Shown here: in pieces, positions 1-5,104 of the stretch
Position numbering within the stretch: the first letter of the stretch is position 1
Layout: each line of letters begins with the position of its first letter
From: Selenomonadaceae bacterium
GTDB taxonomy: Bacteria > Bacillota > Negativicutes > Selenomonadales > Selenomonadaceae
Reading direction: 5' to 3'
Length of the DNA: 5,104 nucleotides
NCBI GenBank assembly: GCA_017484235.1
Contig: JAFUTM010000249.1
Location: forward strand, 1 to 5,104
Notes under the pieces: model-generated
The model's database searches: none
What the model was told of the DNA's origin: nothing
Seen by the model: the letters and a program-made list of their open reading frames with translations, nothing else
Position numbers and translations under genes: made by a program

Positions 1-1
1 A

Positions 2-952
2 GGCTTTTTTGGATATGCAATCGTGCTTGTGATTGCATTATTTATTATTAAGCACTTTTTTAAAAAGCATTCTGGTATTAATATGACACCGGCATTTTAT
101 TTTATGCTGTTAATCAGTATTGTCACTGTTATATTGACGTTCGCAAGGACGCCTTGGGTGATATTAAAAACTATTCCGTATGTCGATCGCTGTATGGACG
201 TTATACAGTATCCGTTCAGAGTTATGATGATTGCTGCGTTTACTTTTTCTTATTGTGCTACTATTTCATTAAAGCAATTAGCAGACGGATTGAAAAAATG
301 TCGCGTGTTAATCATATCGGTATGTTTTATTATAGCCGGATCAAATATGTTATTTTTAGCGCAGCCGCTTTTTAAAGATAAACCGGAAATTGAATTTAAG
401 ACAGAAACCGACATTCGCAAATTCATCATAAAGAAAATGATAATGGGCATTAATTCAAGGTATTATTTTTCTATGTTTACTGTAAAGATGAATAAAGATG
501 AGATTGACAAAATTGCACATATAGGATACGCTGATTATATATATAAAGGTGTCCTGTGGCAAGATTTAGTTGTAAATTCAGAGGACGACTGGTTTAAAGA
601 TATAGTTAAGCCAACAATTATTCCATTTGACGGCATTGAGCCAGCGGAAGTTGTCACTAACTTTACAAAGAAGGGCACAACTCTTACGTTTAATGTCAAT
701 GCCAATGAGCCGTTGACGATGCGGCTGCCGCTGTTTTATTATCCAGGTTATACCGCTTATACTGCTGACAGAACGGAGCTTAACTTATATACAAATGATG
801 ATAAGCATAGAATCAGCATTGACGTGCCTGTCGGTGAACATTTTATCACGGTTAAATATGTTGGGCAAACTCTTTGGACGATAGCTGAATATATTTCTTT
901 AATCAGCTTATTTATATTTGCAATAAAAATCTGGCGTGAAAATAAGATATAA
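2..952 (+). CDS. Multi-spanning membrane protein, YfhO / GT-C-like, C-terminal part (5' end outside window)
   Basis: The frame is open from base 2 with no stop before the window edge, so this is the last 316 residues of a longer protein. A GTG at 23 lies inside a membrane helix and is not a credible start. Hydrophobic segments are visible at about 2-61, 86-145, 209-271, 299-361 and 869-934. A mostly soluble region (about 362-868) separates the last two. The helix at 209-271 begins with a QYPFR motif, resembling the Q-[FY]-P-[WF]-R signature of YfhO-like and related polytopic proteins. Before the final helix, LPLFYYPGY followed by a beta-rich stretch ending VPVGEHFITVKY also fits the C-terminal domain of that group. 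YfhO-like proteins are thought to act in glycosylation of envelope polymers; that role here is inference. The stop is 12 bases before the lipase start, so the two are probably cotranscribed. An unrelated large membrane protein remains possible because the N-terminal half, where catalytic residues would lie, is missing. Confidence 0.66.
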   Translation, partial: GFFGYAIVLVIALFIIKHFFKKHSGINMTPAFYFMLLISIVTVILTFARTPWVILKTIPYVDRCMDVIQYPFRVMMIAAFTFSYCATISLKQLADGLKKCRVLIISVCFIIAGSNMLFLAQPLFKDKPEIEFKTETDIRKFIIKKMIMGINSRYYFSMFTVKMNKDEIDKIAHIGYADYIYKGVLWQDLVVNSEDDWFKDIVKPTIIPFDGIEPAEVVTNFTKKGTTLTFNVNANEPLTMRLPLFYYPGYTAYTADRTELNLYTNDDKHRISIDVPVGEHFITVKYVGQTLWTIAEYISLISLFIFAIKIWRENKI

Positions 953-964
953 GAAGGTGCAGCA

Positions 965-2266
965 ATGACTAAGTTTATAATGTGGCTTGTATTTACTTTA
1001 ACGTTGATATGGACTAATTCCTCATTCGCAGCGACACTGAATGATGTGGAAATGCGACTAATATGTGCGGCGGCTTCTATGGCTTCATATAATGAGGATA
1101 ATGGCTTTTTGGTCAGAAGTATGATTAAAAATCACGGCTGGAGTATAGAGTCTATTATTGATGAAACTGATAAGGCAAATGCTAAAGTTCTAATTCTTGG
1201 CAATAAATATGACGACGGCACATTAATTAAAATAGTTTCGACCAGCGGTACAGACGAAGTCAAGGACGCCAAAGTGGATTTTAGGACTAAAATGGTGCCG
1301 TTTGCAAGTAATAATGATGATACAGAAGCTGATTCCTCAACAACTCCAATGGTGCATAAGGGCTTCAAAGATTACGCTAATGTGATTTTAAAAAATGATG
1401 TATACAAAAATTTAATTAATGAGGTATCTAATAATCCTAATGCGAAGTTATATCTGACTGGACACAGTTTGGGCGGCGCAGTATCCATAATTATGGCGGC
1501 TAAACTCATTGAACTTGGTCTCAATCCTAATCAACTTACAGTGATGACCTTCGGTGCGCCGGCAGTTGGCAATAAAAGTTTTGCTGATGCATTTGAAAAT
1601 AAAATAAATTTAACGCGAATCACTGTCAGCGGCGATCCAATTAAAAAGTCACTTCATTTGCTCGGCTATGTACATTTTGGTGAGTTACTAAAATACAAGC
1701 CAGTTAGTACAGTAGATCACTTTCCACATAAAATGTCGGTCTACCTTGACTGCGCAATTAGAGATTATTATGATGTAAAATTAGGTGACAATGCAAATAT
1801 TTTTAATAATCCAGATAATCAGCCTAATGCCGGCAAAAATGCCGACTTAATCTATGTGGCACCAATGCAGGTGATGAAGAACAGCTTTACCGACGAAGAT
1901 TTTAAATATGTCTTTCACGCAATGAGAGATGAACTAACGATGCAGCTGCCGAATGTGTTGTTTGACGAAGTTGGAGTTAAAGAGGTCGATGAAATTAAAA
2001 ATTTCGCTGAATTTGATGATTCTCTGACAGATGTTTTAAACAAAGCCACTAAACTAAATTGCAAATATATATTGGTTCAATACCTTCAGGCAAAAAAAAT
2101 GCGCAATGACAGATTCGGTGATTATCGTGTATCACTCGAAGAAATAATGTACGATATGAAGGGCTTCCCTGTATCAATGCAGACGAAAAGCGTAACAACC
2201 AAAGAACTCACTATGATAGAGGCAGCGATATTTGCTCAGGCAAACCTTCATTTTGAGCAAGATTAA
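965..2266 (+). CDS. Exported class 3 lipase/esterase family protein with C-terminal extension
   Basis: This 433-residue protein starts at ATG 965, with GAAGGTG at 953-959 five bases upstream. Residues 1-22 form a signal peptide with a hydrophobic core and probable cleavage after SSFA or SFAA, so the enzyme is likely periplasmic or secreted. Residues about 28-265 match the class 3 lipase alpha/beta hydrolase fold: VHKGF at 130-134, the nucleophile elbow GHSLGG at 166-171 with Ser168, FGAPAVGN at 196-203, Asp224 in SGDPI, and His255 in HKMSVY. These give a complete Ser/Asp/His triad. The usual FRGT oxyanion segment reads TSGT (93-96). Members of the family hydrolyse acylglycerols or phospholipids; the substrate here is unknown. 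Residues about 291-433 form an additional region not needed for the lipase fold. It contains NCKYILVQYLQ, a strand-like segment reminiscent of periplasmic alpha/beta modules such as CsgG/LpoB, but the resemblance is weak. The stop is 18 bases before the thioesterase gene. Confidence 0.9.
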   Translation: MTKFIMWLVFTLTLIWTNSSFAATLNDVEMRLICAAASMASYNEDNGFLVRSMIKNHGWSIESIIDETDKANAKVLILGNKYDDGTLIKIVSTSGTDEVKDAKVDFRTKMVPFASNNDDTEADSSTTPMVHKGFKDYANVILKNDVYKNLINEVSNNPNAKLYLTGHSLGGAVSIIMAAKLIELGLNPNQLTVMTFGAPAVGNKSFADAFENKINLTRITVSGDPIKKSLHLLGYVHFGELLKYKPVSTVDHFPHKMSVYLDCAIRDYYDVKLGDNANIFNNPDNQPNAGKNADLIYVAPMQVMKNSFTDEDFKYVFHAMRDELTMQLPNVLFDEVGVKEVDEIKNFAEFDDSLTDVLNKATKLNCKYILVQYLQAKKMRNDRFGDYRVSLEEIMYDMKGFPVSMQTKSVTTKELTMIEAAIFAQANLHFEQD

Positions 2267-2284
2267 AGTATTGGAGGTGTTATT

Positions 2285-2686
2285 ATGACGATAACGACAA
2301 AACATAAGGTACATTTTTATGATACCGACACGATGAGTGTGGTTCATCATTCAAATTATATTCGCTGGTTTGAAATCGGGCGCGTTGAGTATTTGCGTAA
2401 GATCGGCATTTCGCTCAATGATTTAATGGCTGACGGTATACTGTTTCCTATAACTAAAGTTGAGGCTCAATTCCATTCGCCGGCGCACTTCGATGATGAT
2501 TTAGACATTATTACAACGGCTGTTGCTCTCACTAAGGCGAAAATGGAGTTTGATTATGAGATTCGGCGCGGTGATAAACTTTTAGTCACCGGTCATACTC
2601 AAAATGTTTTCACGTCTAAATCAACCGGCAAGATTACACGGTTGCCCGATAAGTATTATTCGTTAATGAATAGCCATTCGATTTAA
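2285..2686 (+). CDS. Acyl-CoA thioesterase, YbgC / 4-hydroxybenzoyl-CoA thioesterase family (hotdog fold)
   Basis: This 133-residue cytoplasmic protein is the normal length for a single hotdog domain. It starts at ATG 2285 with a strong GGAGGTG at 2273-2279. Residues 8-35 carry the family signature: a beta strand, then YDTDTMSVVHHSNYIRWFE. Asp15, the second Asp of DTD, aligns with the catalytic Asp17 of Pseudomonas 4-hydroxybenzoyl-CoA thioesterase, and the following segment with HSNY starts the long central helix. Later strands are visible around AQFHSPAHFDDDLDI (61-75) and AKMEFDYEI (85-93). Proteins of this family hydrolyse acyl-CoA or acyl-ACP thioesters. In proteobacteria YbgC is tied to the Tol-Pal envelope system, but no tol or pal gene is seen here. 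The acyl chain preference cannot be read from sequence. It lies between an exported lipase and exported TPR proteins, so a role in lipid turnover or envelope lipid supply is plausible but inferred. No signal peptide is present. Confidence 0.93.
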   Translation: MTITTKHKVHFYDTDTMSVVHHSNYIRWFEIGRVEYLRKIGISLNDLMADGILFPITKVEAQFHSPAHFDDDLDIITTAVALTKAKMEFDYEIRRGDKLLVTGHTQNVFTSKSTGKITRLPDKYYSLMNSHSI

Positions 2687-2693
2687 AGAAAAC

Positions 2694-2700
2694 AAGGTGA
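2694..2700 (+). promoter_or_regulatory. Ribosome binding site that decides the start of the first TPR gene
   Basis: AAGGTGA lies five bases before GTG 2706. An in-frame GTG at 2697 sits within this site and has no purine-rich site of its own at suitable spacing. GTG 2706 is therefore preferred, and it gives an N-terminus beginning with the basic run RKKK expected of a signal peptide. Confidence 0.75.
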
Positions 2701-2705
2701 CATTT

Positions 2706-4355
2706 GTGCGTAAGAAAAAGTTTAATAAGCTGATTGTGGCGTCGGTGCTGGCCGGTGTTTTGACAGTAAGTTCGGGCATCTATCCAGTTAATTTTGAGTT
2801 GCCACTGCCGTTGGTCTCAGTTGCCCACGCGGAAATTAAGACGTATACCGGAATAGGTGATTATGTTCTTTCAGACGACGTGCCGCCTGGCGACATAAAA
2901 AGTAAGGCAAAACTCTACGCTGAACGCAATGCACTCGAACAGGCCGGCGTCTTTATCAGCAGCTTGAGTGTTGTTAAAAATGCGAAACTGCAGGACGATG
3001 AGATTGTTGCTTTTACTGCCGGCATATTACAAATTATTGATGTTAAATATGAGATAATTCCGATTAACGATAAGTCCGGCATAGCAAAGTACCGCGCAAT
3101 AGTCACGGCGCAGATTGACACTGATGTTTTAGATAAGAAGATAAATGAATGGCTGAATCGCGGCGGTCAGGAACGTGCCACTCTTGTCGAACAGAATAGA
3201 GCACTGCAGCAGACGGTTGACGAACTCCAACAGCGTATTGCTAAATTAGAACAGGCGGCCGCCAACGCAACCACGCCGCAAGATACTGCAAATGTCAACA
3301 CCGAGTTACAATCCATTGATAAAGAAACTCTTGCTGTTCAAAAATATAACGAAGGCAACCAATTATACGGTAATGGCGATTACAATAGTGCAATCGTTAA
3401 ATATAATGAGGCAATACAACTTAACCCAAATTATGATTGGGCGTACAACAATCGCGGAAATACATACAGAAATATGCAAAAGTACGATGCGGCAATAGCG
3501 GACTATAATAAAGCAATCAAGCTAAATCCGAACGATGATTATGCGTACAACAATCGTGGCGTTGCTTATGCTAAAATAAAAAATTACAACGCTGCGATAG
3601 CCAACTTTAATAAGGCAATAGAATTGAATCCGAACTTAGCGCTAGCGTACAATAATCGCGGCAATGCTTATTATGACTTGAAAAACTACAACGCTGCGAT
3701 AGCTGACTTCAATAAATCAATACAGCTAAATCCGAAATATGCGAAAGCGTACTACAATCGTGGCATTGCTTATGATAAAATGGGCAACTACAACGCAGCA
3801 ATAGCTGATTATTCTAAAGCAATTCAATTAAATCCAAACCACGCGGCTGCCTACACAAATCGCGGCATTGCTTATGGAATATCTGGTAATATGAAGCAAG
3901 CGATAAAGGATTTTACGAAAGCAATCGAGCTGAATCCGAACGATTCAAGCACGTACATCTATCTCGGTATGGCATATGGCAATTTAGGAAAACACAACGA
4001 ATCCATTGACTATTTTACGAAATACATTGAACTACAGCCGAATAAATCTGATGGCTATAGTTATCGTGCACAGGCGTACAACAATATGCAAAAATACAAT
4101 GAAGCCCTCACCGACTGTAATAAAGCAATTAAACTGAACCCTCAGGATTTAAATGCTTACTTCCAGCGCGGTATTGCATATGGTAATTTGAAGAAATATA
4201 ATGAGGCAATATCGAGCTATACTAAAGCAATAGAGATAGATTCAAACTATGCACAGGCCTATTATTGGCGCGGTGATTGCTATCAAAAATTAGGCGACAA
4301 TGCACGCGCTCAGGCCGATTATGCTAAGGCACGTGAACTTGGTTTCAACGGCTAA
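2706..4355 (+). CDS. Exported TPR protein with LPP20/FlgT-like N-terminal domain and ten TPR repeats
   Basis: The chosen start is GTG 2706 (549 residues), because AAGGTGA at 2694-2700 is then a well-spaced Shine-Dalgarno site. The in-frame GTG at 2697 falls inside that site. Residues 1-42 look like a long signal peptide: a KKK-rich start, a hydrophobic core at about 9-27, then LPLPLVSVAHA with cleavage expected before Glu43. Residues about 45-150 form a small alpha/beta domain: YTGIG, an alanine- and lysine-rich helix ending LEQAGVFISS, DDEIVAFTAGILQI, then YRAIVTAQID. This pattern resembles the LPP20/FlgT N-terminal domain; the assignment is by eye. Residues about 155-187 have coiled-coil character (VDELQQRIAKLEQAA). 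Residues 209-548 are ten TPR units of exactly 34 residues, most with consensus A-Y-x-N-R-G near the start and A-I-x-L-N-P-N at the end. TPR arrays bind proteins, so an envelope scaffold role is likely. The partner is unknown. A diverged paralogue follows 54 bases downstream. Confidence 0.92.
   Translation: MRKKKFNKLIVASVLAGVLTVSSGIYPVNFELPLPLVSVAHAEIKTYTGIGDYVLSDDVPPGDIKSKAKLYAERNALEQAGVFISSLSVVKNAKLQDDEIVAFTAGILQIIDVKYEIIPINDKSGIAKYRAIVTAQIDTDVLDKKINEWLNRGGQERATLVEQNRALQQTVDELQQRIAKLEQAAANATTPQDTANVNTELQSIDKETLAVQKYNEGNQLYGNGDYNSAIVKYNEAIQLNPNYDWAYNNRGNTYRNMQKYDAAIADYNKAIKLNPNDDYAYNNRGVAYAKIKNYNAAIANFNKAIELNPNLALAYNNRGNAYYDLKNYNAAIADFNKSIQLNPKYAKAYYNRGIAYDKMGNYNAAIADYSKAIQLNPNHAAAYTNRGIAYGISGNMKQAIKDFTKAIELNPNDSSTYIYLGMAYGNLGKHNESIDYFTKYIELQPNKSDGYSYRAQAYNNMQKYNEALTDCNKAIKLNPQDLNAYFQRGIAYGNLKKYNEAISSYTKAIEIDSNYAQAYYWRGDCYQKLGDNARAQADYAKARELGFNG
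3330..4349 (+). repeat. Ten tandem 102-bp units encoding the TPR array
   Basis: The frame divides into ten consecutive units of exactly 34 codons, starting at 3330, 3432, 3534, 3636, 3738, 3840, 3942, 4044, 4146 and 4248, with no insertion or deletion between them. Units 2 to 5 are the most alike. For example, units 3 and 4 share the 17-base string at 3585-3601 and 3687-3703. Units 7 and 10 have diverged most from the consensus; unit 10 ends ELGFN instead of LNPN and probably caps the array. This is coding sequence under TPR constraint, not a mobile repeat. Confidence 0.9.
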
Positions 4356-4357
4356 TA

Positions 4358-4385
4358 ATTCCTCATTCGTCATTCCTCATTCCTA
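4358..4385 (+). repeat. Heptanucleotide tandem repeat, about four copies of ATTCCTC
   Basis: In the 54-base gap between the two TPR genes, four 7-bp units follow each other: ATTCCTC (4358), ATTCGTC (4365), ATTCCTC (4372) and ATTCCTA (4379). A decayed fifth, ATTAATA, follows at 4386. The plus strand here is pyrimidine-rich, unlike the flanking sequence. The last unit ends 12 bases before the Shine-Dalgarno site of the downstream gene. Similar ATTCCTC/GAGGAAT repeats occur dispersed in various bacterial genomes, so this may be one copy of a dispersed family; that is recollection, not a search result. Confidence 0.8.
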
Positions 4386-4397
4386 ATTAATAAGTGT

Positions 4398-4404
4398 GAG
4401 GTGA
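4398..4404 (+). promoter_or_regulatory. Ribosome binding site of the second TPR gene
   Basis: GAGGTGA lies five bases before ATG 4410 and supports that start. The TGAGG at 4397-4401 is complementary to the CCTCA found at 4361-4365 and 4375-4379 in the adjacent heptamer repeat, so the site could be partly masked in the mRNA. The pairing is only five base pairs plus one G-U, so any effect is uncertain. Confidence 0.75.
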
Positions 4405-4409
4405 TAAAT

Positions 4410-5104
4410 ATGTACATAAATAAAAGATTACGCGCAATGATTTTATCCTCAGTGATGTGCGGCGGTTTAATGTTAATGCCGACAATTTGTCCGGCTGGTA
4501 TAGTTAATGGATTGCATTTACCAATGGTGTCGGTGGCACAGGCGAAGGTGGCGACGTATACCGGCGTTGGCAAATATATAACAAGTGATTTTGAAAATCA
4601 ACAAATAGCTCGGCAGCGTGCAATTGACCGAGCCATTCGCAATGCAAAGGATAAGGCTGGCGTTTATTTGCAGACTTACTCGCACTCCATTAATGCTAAT
4701 TTGAGCAACGATGAAATCTCAGCTATAACGAGTAATGCATTGGAAGTACTGGAAACTGAGTGTTTGCCGGTTCCATTTGAACAAGATGGCGAAGCCGGTC
4801 TTATGTACAGAGCCACAGTAAAAGTCAACGTAGACGATGCGGAAGTGAGAGCTTGGCTAAACCGCGACGCCCAAAATCGAACGACTATAGTCAATCAAAA
4901 CAACACTGTGCAACAGGCGGCTGAGGCGAATGACCAGAAAGTAGAAGACCTGCGCAAACGAGCACAAAACGCGAATACGGACGAAGAACGAGCACGCATA
5001 CGAGCCGAATATGAACGAGTAGACAATGAATTCCGAGCCAATCAATTGTTAGAAGAAGGCAATCAACTTTATTATCAAGGTGATTATAATGGAGCAATAG
5101 CAAA
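4410..5104 (+). CDS. Paralogue of the preceding exported TPR protein, N-terminal part (3' end outside window)
   Basis: This frame is open from ATG 4410 to the window edge (231 codons plus two bases), with GAGGTGA at 4398-4404 five bases upstream. Residues 1-45 resemble a long signal peptide: KRLR, a hydrophobic stretch, then LHLPMVSVAQA with cleavage expected before Lys46. Residues 46-150 align with the upstream protein throughout: TYTGVGKYITSD, a long basic helix ending KAGVYL, NDEISAITSNALEVL, YRATVKVNVDD and WLNR. A charged helical linker follows (about 152-212, rich in Glu, Arg, Asn and Gln), then the beginning of a TPR, EEGNQLYYQGDYNGAIA. The conserved EGNQLY motif falls at residue 216 in both paralogues, so the two share layout as well as sequence. 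A Cys at residue 17 does not sit in a convincing lipobox. Its function is unknown; a periplasmic scaffold role is inferred. The number of TPR repeats cannot be seen. Confidence 0.9.
   Translation, partial: MYINKRLRAMILSSVMCGGLMLMPTICPAGIVNGLHLPMVSVAQAKVATYTGVGKYITSDFENQQIARQRAIDRAIRNAKDKAGVYLQTYSHSINANLSNDEISAITSNALEVLETECLPVPFEQDGEAGLMYRATVKVNVDDAEVRAWLNRDAQNRTTIVNQNNTVQQAAEANDQKVEDLRKRAQNANTDEERARIRAEYERVDNEFRANQLLEEGNQLYYQGDYNGAIA

Noticed and set aside
23..25. GTG at 23 as the start of the membrane protein
   Set aside because: The frame is open to the window edge, the codon is inside a hydrophobic helix, and no ribosome binding site precedes it.
154..450. Small open frames on both strands inside the membrane protein gene (154-375 plus, 250-450 minus)
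   Set aside because: They lie in other frames of a clear coding region and show no domain or translation signal.
2697..2699. GTG at 2697 as the start of the first TPR gene
   Set aside because: It sits inside the AAGGTGA ribosome binding site. GTG 2706 has proper spacing and gives a better signal peptide.
3330..4349. CRISPR array or mobile repeat
   Set aside because: The 102-bp periodicity is fully explained by in-frame TPR coding units, with no spacer and repeat structure.
4356..4409. Rho-independent terminator between the two TPR genes
   Set aside because: No GC-rich hairpin followed by a T run is present; the gap holds only the heptamer repeat and a ribosome binding site.
4458..4460. Lipoprotein lipobox at Cys17 of the second TPR protein
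   Set aside because: The context SSVMCG does not fit the usual [LVI]-[ASTVI]-[GAS]-C pattern, and the paralogue has no Cys there; cleavage at VAQA is more likely.
4370..4573. Minus-strand open frame across the heptamer repeat and signal peptide region
   Set aside because: It runs antisense through the start of a well-supported gene, has no recognisable domain, and ends in the repeat.
4676..5103. Overlapping minus-strand open frames (4676-4894, 4857-5045, 4891-5103)
   Set aside because: They lie opposite the second TPR gene, whose plus-strand frame is homologous to the upstream protein. They lack recognisable domains and credible ribosome binding sites, and are explained by codon composition, including the CGA run.

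Overview
The window is AT-rich and densely coding. All five genes lie on the plus strand and are separated by 12 to 54 bases. Each internal gene has a strong purine-rich Shine-Dalgarno site (GAAGGTG, GGAGGTG, AAGGTG, GAGGTG), and one probably starts with GTG. This suggests a low-GC Firmicute-type genome. Two exported proteins begin with a domain resembling the LPP20/FlgT N-terminal type, which is usual in bacteria with an outer membrane. A diderm Firmicute (Negativicutes) is therefore a reasonable but unproven guess. No rRNA, tRNA, CRISPR array, insertion sequence or phage gene was seen.

Layout: (1) bases 2-952 are the C-terminal part of a multi-spanning membrane protein of the YfhO / GT-C-like type, whose start lies upstream of the window. 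(2) 965-2266 is an exported class 3 lipase/esterase with an intact Ser-Asp-His triad and an unassigned C-terminal extension. (3) 2285-2686 is a hotdog-fold acyl-CoA thioesterase of the YbgC/4HBT type. (4) 2706-4355 is an exported protein with an LPP20/FlgT-like N-terminal domain, a coiled coil and ten gapless 34-residue TPR repeats. (5) 4410 to the window end is a diverged tandem paralogue of gene 4, cut off at the start of its own TPR array. Between genes 4 and 5 is a 7-bp tandem repeat (ATTCCTC type) close to the ribosome binding site of gene 5.

The spacing and the absence of any visible terminator hairpin suggest one transcription unit. The contents point to the cell envelope: a membrane-embedded, possibly glycan-modifying protein, an exported lipase, an acyl thioesterase and two exported TPR scaffold proteins. 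How they work together is not shown by the sequence. The most notable points are the tandem paralogue pair, the heptamer repeat beside a ribosome binding site, and the lipase C-terminal domain.
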